From JABSQH01 sp965230015 (lineage in GTDB: Bacteria > Actinomycetota > Acidimicrobiia > Acidimicrobiales > Ilumatobacteraceae), in NCBI GenBank assembly GCA_965230015.1, contig CBDDKF010000017.1, positions 62,001-126,000 of the forward strand: DNA of 64,000 nt, read 5' to 3'. Both the position numbers and the translations under genes were made by a program. This document shows, one piece after another, positions 8,359 to 16,400 of this stretch (within the stretch, counting starts at the first letter, position 1; every line of letters begins with the position of its first letter). The notes under the pieces were generated by a model. The model was not told where the DNA came from. It worked only from the letters and a program-made list of their open reading frames with translations, and searched no databases.

Positions 8359-8969
8359 CCCGTCGTCGACGCGCCCTCGGCCAACAGCAGCTCGATGCGC
8401 TCGCGCATCAGCAGCTCGTGATCGCTGTCGATCCAATCGAGATGATGGTTGATCTCTAGCGACACCAGGCCGTGCAGCGTGGCGAACACGGCCACCATGA
8501 ATGCCTCCGACGGGTCTGCGCCGTGGAGCCTTCGGAACTCGGCCACCAGCGGTTCGAACACGGCGGTTTGGGCGGCAACGGTCGGCCCGCCGGGTGGCGC
8601 CGCGTATCCAGGGATCTGGTCGGTGAACAGCAGGTTGTACTGCGCGGGATGGGCACGGGCCCAGGCGCGGTAGGCCAGCGCGATGTCGATCGTGCGCTCC
8701 GTCGGAGATACCCCAGGGGATGTGGTTGCGGCGCGTTCGGTGGCGGCGGCGAGATCGCCGTAGCTGTCGAGCAGGAGTGCGGTGAAGAGATCGTCGAGAC
8801 TGGGGAAGTAGGTGTACAACGACGCCGGATTGAGCCCCACCTCGCGGGCGATGGCTCGCCACGACACACCGGCCCGTCCACCTGTTTCCAGCTGTCGTCG
8901 AGCGATCGACTTGATCTCGGCAACCAGCTCACGTCGCTGTCGCGCTCGACGCGACTCGGTGCCCGTCAC
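8355..8969 (-). CDS. TetR family transcriptional regulator (WHG-type C-terminal domain)
   Basis: 204 residues. The N-terminal helix-turn-helix reads VSWRAIAREVGLNPASLYTYF, the canonical TetR DNA-binding motif, followed by LDDLFTALLLDSY. The C-terminal ligand-binding half resembles the WHG group (ALAYRAWARAHPAQYNLLF). It is divergently paired with an NAD-dependent epimerase; two sets of inverted repeats in the shared 75-base gap are candidate operators, so it probably represses that gene and itself. The GTG start at 8969 is 6 bases after TACACT. Confidence 0.88.
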   Translation of the reverse strand: MTGTESRRARQRRELVAEIKSIARRQLETGGRAGVSWRAIAREVGLNPASLYTYFPSLDDLFTALLLDSYGDLAAATERAATTSPGVSPTERTIDIALAYRAWARAHPAQYNLLFTDQIPGYAAPPGGPTVAAQTAVFEPLVAEFRRLHGADPSEAFMVAVFATLHGLVSLEINHHLDWIDSDHELLMRERIELLLAEGASTTG

Positions 8970-8975
8970 GGCGCC

Positions 8976-8981
8976 AGTGTA
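8976..8981 (-). promoter_or_regulatory. -10 element TACACT, 6 nt before the start
   Basis: It serves the TetR regulator gene. Confidence 0.5.
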
Positions 8982-8996
8982 CGGCCGACGAGCGCT

Positions 8997-9010
8997 GTGT
9001 CAAACGACAC
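8997..9010. promoter_or_regulatory. Palindrome GTGTC-AAAC-GACAC, candidate TetR operator
   Basis: 5-base arms with a 4-base spacer, in the gap between the TetR gene and its divergent neighbour, about 20 bases upstream of the TetR -10 element. Confidence 0.4.
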
Positions 9011-9020
9011 TTGAAAAACG

Positions 9021-9064
9021 AACAGTGTTTGGTTTACTGGAGGCATGAGCGATCAAACACTGTT
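9021..9064. promoter_or_regulatory. Inverted repeat AACAGTGTTTG / CAAACACTGTT flanking the epimerase start
   Basis: Perfect 11-base arms at 9021-9031 and 9054-9064 face each other across the ribosome binding site and ATG at 9045. A regulator bound to both arms would block translation start and promoter together. It is either a paired operator for the adjacent TetR protein or an mRNA hairpin hiding the start codon. Confidence 0.5.
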
Positions 9065-10022
9065 TGGAAATCGACACGTCGTCCTCGGCGCGGGCCCGGT
9101 CGGCGCGGCAGTCGTGGACGCCGTCACGGCCCGTGGCGGCGAGGCCGTCGTGCTCAGCCGTTCGGGCCGTGGCGTGCCGGGCGCCCGGGCCGTGGCGGTC
9201 GACGTGACCGACGTCGACGCGCTGGCGGGTCAGCTGGCCGGCGCAGCCGTCGTGTATCAGTGCGCCCAACCCGCGTACCACCGCTGGGCCGAGGAGTTCC
9301 CCACGATGCAGCGTGCGGTGGTCGATGCGTGCAGCCGCGTGGGTGCTCGCCTCGTCGTGGTCGAGAACCTGTACGGCTACGGGCACGTCGACGGGCCGAT
9401 CACCCGCGGCCTCCCGCTTGCCGCCACCACCAAGAAGGGACAGGTGCGCGCCGCGATGTGGACCTCGCTCGAGCAGGCCTACCGAGCAGGGGTGGTCGAG
9501 GTGGTGGCGGTGCGCGGCAGCGACTTCATCGGACCGCGCGTCACTGCCTCGATGTTCGGGGAGCGCTTCATGGGTCCCCTCGTCGCTGGCAAAGCGGCCG
9601 AGGTCCTCGGCCCGCTCGACGTCCGTCACAGCGTGACCTACGTCCCCGACCTGGCGAACGCGATGGTCGAGATCGGAGTGCGCGACGACGCCCTCGGTCA
9701 GGCCTGGCTGGCGCCGTGCGCACCTGCGCCGACCGTGGCTGAACTGGTGCAACTGATCGCCACCGCAGCGGGCGTCGAGCCGCGCACACGGCGGATGCGT
9801 GCATGGCAACTACGCGCCGCCGGTCTGTTCATGCCCGCGGCGCGCGAGACCGTCGAGATGCTGTACGAGTTCACCGACGACTTCGTCGTCGACAGTGCGG
9901 AGACGACCGAACGGTTCGGGCTCCACGCGACCCCACTGCCCGAGGTGGCCACTCGCACAGTGGAGTGGTACCAGCAACGAGCAGATCAGTCGGTTGCCAC
10001 GGCTGCCAAGGCTGCGTCGTGA
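9045..10022 (+). CDS. NAD-dependent epimerase/dehydratase family protein
   Basis: 325 residues, an extended SDR. The nucleotide motif is VVLGAGPVGAAVV at residues 12-24, a GxGxxG variant without the classical TGxxG. ENLYGYG holds the catalytic Tyr region, although the YxxxK spacing is not the standard one. SVTYVPDLANAM is the typical late strand with the Asp. The substrate could be a sugar nucleotide or a steroid-like compound. A GGAGG ribosome binding site precedes the ATG. TetR control is inferred from the shared promoter. Its 3' end overlaps hisN by 37 bases, convergently. Confidence 0.8.
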   Translation: MSDQTLFGNRHVVLGAGPVGAAVVDAVTARGGEAVVLSRSGRGVPGARAVAVDVTDVDALAGQLAGAAVVYQCAQPAYHRWAEEFPTMQRAVVDACSRVGARLVVVENLYGYGHVDGPITRGLPLAATTKKGQVRAAMWTSLEQAYRAGVVEVVAVRGSDFIGPRVTASMFGERFMGPLVAGKAAEVLGPLDVRHSVTYVPDLANAMVEIGVRDDALGQAWLAPCAPAPTVAELVQLIATAAGVEPRTRRMRAWQLRAAGLFMPAARETVEMLYEFTDDFVVDSAETTERFGLHATPLPEVATRTVEWYQQRADQSVATAAKAAS

Positions 10023-10795
10023 AGCAGGCCGTTCGACGTGATCGCCGTGTCGTGCTCGTATGTCGCCACTCCTGATCGATCGGTGAGGCGACCACCGGCA
10101 GCCTCGACGATCGGCGCCAGCGCCGCGATGTCGTATGACGCCACGCCGACCGCATCGATGGCTACGTCGAGCGTTCCTTCCGCAACCATCAGGTGCTGCC
10201 AGAAGTCGCCGATGCCGCGGCTGCGGCGCGCCCGATTCTGAAACTCGACGAGCGCCGCACTGCGACCGAGACGATCCCAGCCGGAGCTGTGCGTCACGCT
10301 GACCTGGGCGTCGGCGAGATCGTCGACCGTCGACACGGCGATCGGTCGGGTGGCACCGAGCGCAGTGAGGTGCGCACCTACGCCCACCCCGCCGTGCCAT
10401 CGACGGCCCAACGCTGGGGCCGAGACGATGCCCAGCACTGCACCGTGATCCACGTGCGTCAGGGCGATCAGCGTGCCCCAGATCGGGATCCCGCGCACGA
10501 AGCCCGATGTGCCGTCGATGGGGTCGATGATCCACCGCCACGGCGCATCGTCCGCGCCATCGAGGCCGTGCTCTTCGCCGAAGACCGCGTGGTCCGGGCG
10601 TTCGGCACGAACTGCCGCGGCGATCATCGATTCGGCCTGACGGTCGATCGCCGTCACCTCGGTCTGGTTGTGCTTCCAATCGACGTCGAAGTCGCGGGCG
10701 ACGAACCGCGGCAGCGTGAACGCGTCGACCTCGTCGACGATCGCCAACCCCAGCTCGAGGTCGTCGGCGAGCGATGGCAGGGCGGCGGCGCTCAC
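9986..10795 (-). CDS. hisN: Histidinol-phosphatase / inositol monophosphatase family (HisN-like)
   Basis: 269 residues. Metal-binding motifs of the inositol monophosphatase superfamily are present: FGEEHG, WIIDPIDGTSGFVRG (DPxDGT) and AIDAVGVASYDIAALAP. The RGIP and HSSGW segments are like those of actinobacterial HisN, which removes phosphate from histidinol phosphate in histidine synthesis; another small phosphate ester remains possible. The GTG start at 10795 overlaps the stop of the crotonase gene (GTGA), so translation is coupled. Confidence 0.82.
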   Translation of the reverse strand: MSAAALPSLADDLELGLAIVDEVDAFTLPRFVARDFDVDWKHNQTEVTAIDRQAESMIAAAVRAERPDHAVFGEEHGLDGADDAPWRWIIDPIDGTSGFVRGIPIWGTLIALTHVDHGAVLGIVSAPALGRRWHGGVGVGAHLTALGATRPIAVSTVDDLADAQVSVTHSSGWDRLGRSAALVEFQNRARRSRGIGDFWQHLMVAEGTLDVAIDAVGVASYDIAALAPIVEAAGGRLTDRSGVATYEHDTAITSNGLLHDAALAAVATD

Positions 10796-11631
10796 TGCGA
10801 CCGCGCCCCGTGGAAGTCCGGTGCGCGCTTCTCGCGCAGTGCCGTCCGCCCCTCGACCACGTCGGGTCCGAGGAAGTTGAGCATCTCGTAGGCCAGCGAC
10901 GTCTCGAAGGCCGGCAACGCATCGCGGAGCCAATGGTTGAGGGCCCGCTTGGTGAACTGAATGGCGGTCGTCGGGCCGGCGGCCAGCGAGTCGGCGATGG
11001 CGAGCGCCTTCGGCAGCACTTCGTCGGCGGGAAGCGCCATCGTGACGAGGCCGATCCGCTCCGCCTCGGCGCCGTCGATGAACTCCGCCGTCATGAGGTA
11101 GTACTTCGCCTTGGCCATACCGCACAGCAGCGGCCAGATCACCGCCGCATGATCGCCGGCGGCCACACCGAGTCGAATGTGCCCGTCGGTGAGCCGCGCC
11201 GACTCGTTGATCACGCTGATGTCGGCGAGCAGTGCGACGGCCAGTCCGGCACCGACGGCAATGCCGTTGATCGCCGAGACGATCGGTGTGTCGCAATCGA
11301 TCATCGACCGGACGAGCTCGCTCGCCTCGCGCATCACGGCGACCGTCTGGTCGTAGTCGCCGATCTGCTGCTCGACCCAGTCGAGGTCGCCGCCCGCCGA
11401 GAAGGCGCGTCCAGCACCGGTCACCACCACGGCGCGCGTTGCGGGGTCGTCGTCGACGGTGCGGAACACCCGGGACAGTTGGGCGTGCATGTGTTCGCCG
11501 GTCGCGTTCAGGCGGTCGGGATCGTCGAGTGTGATCAGCAAGACGCCGTCGCCGCGGCGCTCGATCCGCAGGTGAGTGAACTCGGCGTAGCGGGCGAGCG
11601 AGTCGTCGGGCGGGGGAGTGGTGTCGGTCAC
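10792..11631 (-). CDS. Enoyl-CoA hydratase/isomerase family protein
   Basis: 279 residues. Crotonase motifs: GAGRAFSAGGD, INGIAVGAGLAVALLAD and the acidic-site region GHIRLGVAAGDHAAVIWPLL, where the usual catalytic Glu positions are not obvious, so the activity could be isomerase, thioesterase or other. KYYLMTAEFIDGAEAERIGLV is the standard helix. It precedes and overlaps hisN. The GTG at 11631 lies 6 bases after TAGCCT, whose first three bases are also the stop codon of the upstream GNAT gene. Confidence 0.85.
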   Translation of the reverse strand: MTDTTPPPDDSLARYAEFTHLRIERRGDGVLLITLDDPDRLNATGEHMHAQLSRVFRTVDDDPATRAVVVTGAGRAFSAGGDLDWVEQQIGDYDQTVAVMREASELVRSMIDCDTPIVSAINGIAVGAGLAVALLADISVINESARLTDGHIRLGVAAGDHAAVIWPLLCGMAKAKYYLMTAEFIDGAEAERIGLVTMALPADEVLPKALAIADSLAAGPTTAIQFTKRALNHWLRDALPAFETSLAYEMLNFLGPDVVEGRTALREKRAPDFHGARSQ

Positions 11632-11637
11632 GAGCGG

Positions 11638-11643
11638 AGGCTA
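11638..11643 (-). promoter_or_regulatory. -10 element TAGCCT, 6 nt before the start
   Basis: It serves the crotonase-hisN pair and overlaps the stop codon of the upstream dual GNAT gene. Confidence 0.45.
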
Positions 11644-12672
11644 CGTCAGCTCGAGCCGGCCCTCCGTCTCGCCGTCGATGATCCGTCCGGTGGGGACGAA
11701 GCCGTACTCCAGATACAGCGGTGCGGGAGAACCACCGCCCTCTTCCCACGAGGTGTCGAGCGCAGTCGAGCCCCACGATCGGCACTGCTCGACGACGAGG
11801 TCGAGCACGCGTGTGCCGATCCCCCGTCGTTGCTGCAACCGATCGACCAACAGCCGCCACAGGTACGGGTCGGGATGGTGGGCGGTCGGCTCGGTGACCA
11901 TCACGAAGCCGACGAGCTCATCGTCGGCACGCACCGCCCGATACCACGGGACGACCGGCGCGCCATCGACCACCTCGGGGATCAGCGCGTCGGCAAGCGA
12001 CTCGGTGACCGACGAGACGAATGCCCGTTGGCTGCGATGTGTGCGGAGTCGCTCGACCTCTCCGGCGTTATCCGGTGTGATCTCGACGAGTTCGACCAGC
12101 CGAGCCGGCGTGCGCGGTCGCGAGCGCCATGCGTCCCAGTCGCTGCGCAACATGCCGTAGAGCAGGTCGTCGGTCTGTTCGTCGCCCACCCAGTACGAGC
12201 CGCGGGTGCGCCCCTCGTACAGCAGGCCGCACCGTTCGATGACTCGAGCGGACGCGGTGTTCGCCGGGTGCAACATGGCTTCGACGCGGCGCACGTCGAG
12301 TTGCTCGAAGAGATGCTGGACGAGCGTCGTCGCCGCCTCGGTGGCGTAGCCCTGTCCCCAGTGTTGGCGGGCCAGTGTGTACCCGATCTCGGCGGTGCGA
12401 CCATCCCACGTCAGCCGTAGCGCGAGGTCGCCGTACACGGCGGCGTCGTCGTGGTCGGCGATCGTCAGCATCCACCACTCGTCGGTCTGCGGACCGTCCA
12501 TAGTGAGGAGTCCTTCGAACAGTTGCTCGCCGCGGGCGCGGGTGTAGGGCAGCGACCATGCCTGGAGGGCGGCGACTTCGGGTTCGTTGCGCCGTTCGAC
12601 CAACGCATCGAGGTCGTCGGCGCGGGCCGGGCGGAGCAGGAGCCGTTCGGTGTGGAGCGGCGCGAACGACAC
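11641..12672 (-). CDS. Two-domain GNAT acetyltransferase (RimJ-like plus second GNAT)
   Basis: 343 residues. Residues 1-175 are a RimJ/RimL-like acetyltransferase, with TERLLLRPARADDLDALVER at the start, ARQHWGQGYATEAATTLVQH as the acetyl-CoA loop and NTASARVIERCGL near its end. Residues about 185-343 form a second GNAT domain with QQRRGIGTRVLDLVVEQC. The substrates are unknown. The GTG at 12672 begins VSFAPLHTERLLLRP, where family homology starts. It lies 8 bases after the dxs stop and is probably cotranscribed with it. Confidence 0.8.
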   Translation of the reverse strand: MSFAPLHTERLLLRPARADDLDALVERRNEPEVAALQAWSLPYTRARGEQLFEGLLTMDGPQTDEWWMLTIADHDDAAVYGDLALRLTWDGRTAEIGYTLARQHWGQGYATEAATTLVQHLFEQLDVRRVEAMLHPANTASARVIERCGLLYEGRTRGSYWVGDEQTDDLLYGMLRSDWDAWRSRPRTPARLVELVEITPDNAGEVERLRTHRSQRAFVSSVTESLADALIPEVVDGAPVVPWYRAVRADDELVGFVMVTEPTAHHPDPYLWRLLVDRLQQRRGIGTRVLDLVVEQCRSWGSTALDTSWEEGGGSPAPLYLEYGFVPTGRIIDGETEGRLELT

Positions 12673-12679
12673 CGAGGGT

Positions 12680-14611
12680 TCAGCGGGCGCGCATCGCCGC
12701 CACGACGCCGTCGACATCGAGACCGGCGCGGGCGTGGATGTTGGCGGGTTTGGGGTCGTGGGCGATGAACTGCGTCGGCAAGCCGAGCACCGACACCGGC
12801 GTGGTCGGGTCGAGTGCACACACCTCGTCGGTGATCGTCATTCCGATGCCGCCGGCGCGGATGCCGTCTTCGATCGTCACCACGTGCGGGTACCCCGCAG
12901 CGTCGGCGATCATGTCGGGGTCGAGCGGCGCGCAGCAACGAGCGTCCCATACCGTGACGTCGCAGCCGGTCGAGGCCAGCTCGTCGGCCGCGCGTTCGGC
13001 CACCTCGAGCATCTTGCCGATGGCGATGATGCAGCCGTCGGAGCCATGACGTACGCGTCGGGCTCGCAGCCCCTCGCCCACCTCGTGCTCGGCGACCTGC
13101 CTGGCCGCACCGCGCGGGTACCGAATGGCGATCGGGCCGGCATCGACGAGGGTGACCGCATCGTGCAGCATCTGGGCGAGCTCTTGTGCGCTCGATGGCG
13201 CCAGCACGCGCATCCCGGGCACCTTGGCGAGCAGCGCCATGTCGTACACGCCGTGGTGGCTTGCCCCATCAGGACCGGTCACGCCGGCGCGGTCGAGGCA
13301 GAAGACCACCGGCAAGCGGTGCAACGCAACGTCGTACACCACCTGGTCCCAGGCGCGATTGAGGAACGTCGAGTAGATCGCGACCACCGGCCGGAGGCCA
13401 CCCATGGCCATCCCAGCGGCAGCGGTGACCGCGTGTTGCTCGGCGATGCCGACGTCGAAGAATCGGTCGGGGAACCGCTCTTGAAACGGCAGCAGTCCTG
13501 TCGGGCCGGGCATCGCCGCCGTGATCGCCACGATTCGCTCGTCGTGCTCGGCGGCCTTGACGACCGACTCGGCGAAGGCCTGGGTGTACCCGGTGGCGAC
13601 CGCCTTGGGCGGCCCGACGGCCGGGTCGAACACCGGTGCATCGTGGAGGTGCTTCTCGTCGTCGTCTTCGGCGGGTGAGTAGCCACGACCCTTCTGGGTC
13701 AGCACGTGCACCAGAATCGGGCCCTCGTCGCTCAGCTCGATTGCGTTGTGCAGCGCATGCTCGATCTCCTCGACGTTGTGCCCGTTGAATGGACCGACGT
13801 AGCGCACCCCGAGCGCCTCGAAGAACGACGGTGGCTGTAGGAACTCACGAACGCCCGCCTTGAACGCGTCCATCGCCGAACCGGCTTGATGCCCGACCAC
13901 CGGCAGGTTCTGCAGAAACTCTTCCAATCGCCTTTGACGACGCACGTACACCGGGTTGAGACGGACGTCGGTGAGCGCGTGCGACAATCGGTCGGTCATC
14001 CGGTCGGGGAGGCTCGGATGGTTGCCACGCGGGTCTTGCCCCTGCGTGTTGGCCGACAGGTTCGACACGGTTGGCGCGTACGACCGGCCGTTGTCGTTGA
14101 GCACCATGATCACGTTGCGGCCGCCATGGCCGATGTTGTTCAGCGCCTCGTAGGCCATGCCGCCGGTCATCGAACCGTCGCCGATGACGGCCACGATGTG
14201 CCGGTGCGGGTCGGTGCCCGCGTCGCGGGCCACGCACATCCCGTAGGCGTACGACAACACGGTGGAGGCGTGGCTGTTCTCGATGTAGTCGTGCGACGAT
14301 TCCTCGCGGCTCGGGTACCCCGACAACCCGCCCGCTTGGCGCAACTCTTCGAACTGCGCTTGGCGACCGGTGACGATCTTGTGCACGTAGGCCTGGTGCC
14401 CGGTGTCCCACAACACGGCGTCGAGCGGTGAGTCGAACACGCGGTGCAACGCCAGCGTCAACTCGACCGCGCCGAGGTTCGAACCGAGGTGACCGCTGTT
14501 GTCGGCGACGGCCGACACGATGAAGTCGCGGATCTCGCCGGCCAGATCGTCGAGCTGTTCGTAGGACAGACCCTGGAGGTCGGACGGCTCGGTGATGCGC
14601 TCGAGATACAT
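12680..14611 (-). CDS. dxs: 1-deoxy-D-xylulose-5-phosphate synthase
   Basis: 643 residues, full length. It condenses pyruvate and glyceraldehyde-3-phosphate with thiamine diphosphate, the first step of the MEP isoprenoid pathway. SGHLGSNLGAVELTLALHRVFD and WDTGHQAYVHKIVTGR are the classic N-terminal blocks. GDGSMTGGMAYEALNNIG is the ThDP GDGxxT site, ending in VLNDNGRSYAPT. DVGIAEQHAVTAAAGMA carries the catalytic Glu, and DRAGVTGPDG is conserved. The ATG at 14611 fits the family; an in-frame GTG lies 9 bases upstream. TAGCGT lies 10 bases before the ATG. Confidence 0.97.
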   Translation of the reverse strand: MYLERITEPSDLQGLSYEQLDDLAGEIRDFIVSAVADNSGHLGSNLGAVELTLALHRVFDSPLDAVLWDTGHQAYVHKIVTGRQAQFEELRQAGGLSGYPSREESSHDYIENSHASTVLSYAYGMCVARDAGTDPHRHIVAVIGDGSMTGGMAYEALNNIGHGGRNVIMVLNDNGRSYAPTVSNLSANTQGQDPRGNHPSLPDRMTDRLSHALTDVRLNPVYVRRQRRLEEFLQNLPVVGHQAGSAMDAFKAGVREFLQPPSFFEALGVRYVGPFNGHNVEEIEHALHNAIELSDEGPILVHVLTQKGRGYSPAEDDDEKHLHDAPVFDPAVGPPKAVATGYTQAFAESVVKAAEHDERIVAITAAMPGPTGLLPFQERFPDRFFDVGIAEQHAVTAAAGMAMGGLRPVVAIYSTFLNRAWDQVVYDVALHRLPVVFCLDRAGVTGPDGASHHGVYDMALLAKVPGMRVLAPSSAQELAQMLHDAVTLVDAGPIAIRYPRGAARQVAEHEVGEGLRARRVRHGSDGCIIAIGKMLEVAERAADELASTGCDVTVWDARCCAPLDPDMIADAAGYPHVVTIEDGIRAGGIGMTITDEVCALDPTTPVSVLGLPTQFIAHDPKPANIHARAGLDVDGVVAAMRAR

Positions 14612-14660
14612 GCGGTCCACGACGCTATCTGGCGCTCGGGGTGCCTGCGTTGCGCTGCGT

Positions 14661-14699
14661 CGAAGCGCGCACCGCCCGGCTCCTTCGATGCGCGCTTCG
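14661..14699. promoter_or_regulatory. Inverted repeat with 11-base arms in the dxs/SDR divergent promoter
   Basis: CGAAGCGCGCA (14661-14671) and TGCGCGCTTCG (14689-14699) are perfect inverted arms with a 17-base spacer. The right arm falls where the -35 of the SDR gene would be, as an operator for a dimeric repressor would. Confidence 0.45.
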
Positions 14700-14708
14700 C
14701 GCGGCTCG

Positions 14709-14714
14709 TACGAT
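14709..14714 (+). promoter_or_regulatory. -10 element TACGAT, 7 nt before the start
   Basis: It serves the SDR gene at 14722. Confidence 0.5.
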
Positions 14715-14721
14715 CGGCGAG

Positions 14722-15540
14722 ATGAACGACGACACGGTCGACCCTGTCGCATCGCCACGCCCGTCACCGTTCGACCTCACCGGACACGTTGCCGTGATCA
14801 CGGGCGGCAACGGCGGGATCGGTCTGGGGATGGCCGAGGCGTTGGCTGCCCACGGTGCCGACGTATCGATCTGGGGGACCAACGCCGGCAAGAACGAGCG
14901 AGCCGTCGAGGCGCTCGTGGCGCATGGCGGTGTGGTGCGATCGTTGGTGTGCGACGTCGGCGACGAAGATGCGGTCGTGGCGGCGATGTCCGACACCGTT
15001 GCCGACCTCGGACGGGTCGACTCGGTGTTCGTCAACGCCGGCGTCGGCGGGCAGGCGCCCAGCTTCGTCGACATGACCTCCGACGAGTGGCGGCGCGTGA
15101 TGCGCGTCAACCTCGACGGCGCGTTCTTCACCGCGCGCGAGGCGGTGCGCCACATGGTCGGCCGGTTCGACGACGGCGACGAGCGCGGCGGCTCGGTGGT
15201 GTTCACCACGTCGGGCTCGGCGTTCTTCGGCCAACAATCGGGACAGCACTACGGCGCATCGAAGGCGGGGGTGAACTCGATGATGAAGGCGATCGCCGTG
15301 CAACACGCCCGACACGGCATTCGCTGCAACTCGGTGTTGCCGGGCTGGATCGAGAGCGACATGACCGCAGGCGCGTTCGGGTGGGACCGCTTCGTCGAGA
15401 AGGTGTTGCCGCGCGTACCGATGCGCCGGTGGGGCACGCCCGCCGACTTCGGTGGCCTGGCCGTCTACTTGGCCAGCGCTGCGTCGGGCTACCACACCGG
15501 CGACGTGATCACCATCGACGGCGGCTATCACTCGTTCTAA
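14722..15540 (+). CDS. SDR family oxidoreductase
   Basis: 272 residues, a classical short-chain dehydrogenase. The cofactor motif is TGGNGGIGLGMAEAL (TGxxxGxG), NAGVGG lies in the fourth strand, and the catalytic Ser and YxxxK are in TTSGSAFFGQ and HYGASKAGV. PGWIESDMT and GDVITIDGGYHSF are the family C-terminal blocks. The substrate is unknown; a sugar or hydroxyacid alcohol is typical. The start at ATG 14722 is fixed by the -10 element. A long hairpin follows its stop. Confidence 0.87.
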   Translation: MNDDTVDPVASPRPSPFDLTGHVAVITGGNGGIGLGMAEALAAHGADVSIWGTNAGKNERAVEALVAHGGVVRSLVCDVGDEDAVVAAMSDTVADLGRVDSVFVNAGVGGQAPSFVDMTSDEWRRVMRVNLDGAFFTAREAVRHMVGRFDDGDERGGSVVFTTSGSAFFGQQSGQHYGASKAGVNSMMKAIAVQHARHGIRCNSVLPGWIESDMTAGAFGWDRFVEKVLPRVPMRRWGTPADFGGLAVYLASAASGYHTGDVITIDGGYHSF

Positions 15541-15564
15541 CGCCCCCCGTCGATGGCCGAAATT

Positions 15565-15601
15565 CTGTCGAAATCGCGCGTCACGCGCGCGATTTCGACA
15601 G
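15565..15601. terminator. Bidirectional hairpin between convergent genes
   Basis: Perfect 16-base arms (15565-15580 and 15586-15601) with a 5-base loop lie between the ends of the SDR and methyltransferase genes. There is no clear T-run on either side, so it is either a weak or factor-dependent terminator, or an RNA end-protecting hairpin. Confidence 0.5.
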
Positions 15602-15610
15602 GAGAACTGC

Positions 15611-16369
15611 TCAGCGCCGGCGGTAGATCGACACGTGGGCGGCCGAGTCGTCGTCGAACTGTGCGCCACGCATGTCGGCGAACCGCTGATCGAGGCTCAG
15701 CCCGGCCCGGGTCGCCATGTCGTCGAGTTGCGTCGGCGTCGCCCAGCGAATCGACCACGGCCGCAGCTTCACCGGGGCGCCATCGGTGAGTTCGACGAAC
15801 TGTCCATCGGCGCGCTGGGTGTCGTTGTCGTGGCGCGACACCGAGAGCACCACGCGTCCGGGTTCCATCGAACGCACGTCGACGCGCTCGCCGGCGTAGT
15901 GCTCGGTGTCGGGGACAAACGCCTCGACGACGAATCGACCGTCGGGACGCAACCGCTCGGCGACCGCAGTGAACAACTGTTGTTGGCGCGCCGGAGTGAG
16001 CAGGTTGAACAAGGTGTTGAACGCGATCAGCGCGATATGAAACGGCCCGGGTGGCAAATCGTCGACCATGTCGCCACGCACCACCGACACCGCGCCGTGC
16101 GGGTCGGCGAGGCGCAGCCGATCGAGCATCGAGACGCTGGCGTCCACTCCGGTCACGGCGAAGCCAGCTTCGGCGAGGGGGAGCGCCAACCGACCAGTGC
16201 CGACGCCGAGTTCCAACAGCTCGTCGCGGCCGGAGCGCAGCGCGTCGAGGAATGCCACCGTTGCCGCCACGTCGCTGACGTCGTGGTACCACTCGTCGTA
16301 CACATCGGCGAACGCCTCGCCGTACGCCTCGGCGGGAATCGAGTCGGCGGCGCGCGCATCTGCGTCCAT
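15611..16369 (-). CDS. Class I SAM-dependent methyltransferase
   Basis: 252 residues. SAM-binding motif I is LLELGVGTGRLALPLAEAG, then VTGVDASVSMLDRL with the acidic residue for the ribose, VVRGDMVDDLPPGPFHIALIAFNTLFNL (motif IV region) and RLRPDGRFVVEAFVP. The family methylates many small molecules; no target is evident. The ATG at 16369 has TACCGT 6 bases upstream. The 31-base gap to the divergent cysteine desulfurase contains both -10 elements back to back. Confidence 0.87.
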   Translation of the reverse strand: MDADARAADSIPAEAYGEAFADVYDEWYHDVSDVAATVAFLDALRSGRDELLELGVGTGRLALPLAEAGFAVTGVDASVSMLDRLRLADPHGAVSVVRGDMVDDLPPGPFHIALIAFNTLFNLLTPARQQQLFTAVAERLRPDGRFVVEAFVPDTEHYAGERVDVRSMEPGRVVLSVSRHDNDTQRADGQFVELTDGAPVKLRPWSIRWATPTQLDDMATRAGLSLDQRFADMRGAQFDDDSAAHVSIYRRR

Positions 16370-16375
16370 GGGAGC

Positions 16376-16381
16376 ACGGTA
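16376..16381 (-). promoter_or_regulatory. -10 element TACCGT, 6 nt before the start
   Basis: It serves the methyltransferase gene at 16369. Confidence 0.55.
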
Positions 16382-16388
16382 CGCCCCG

Positions 16389-16394
16389 TAGCCT
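16389..16394 (+). promoter_or_regulatory. -10 element TAGCCT, 6 nt before the start
   Basis: It serves the cysteine desulfurase-mnmA operon. It lies 7 bases from the opposing methyltransferase -10 element, so the two polymerases would compete. Confidence 0.55.
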
Positions 16395-16400
16395 GATCGG

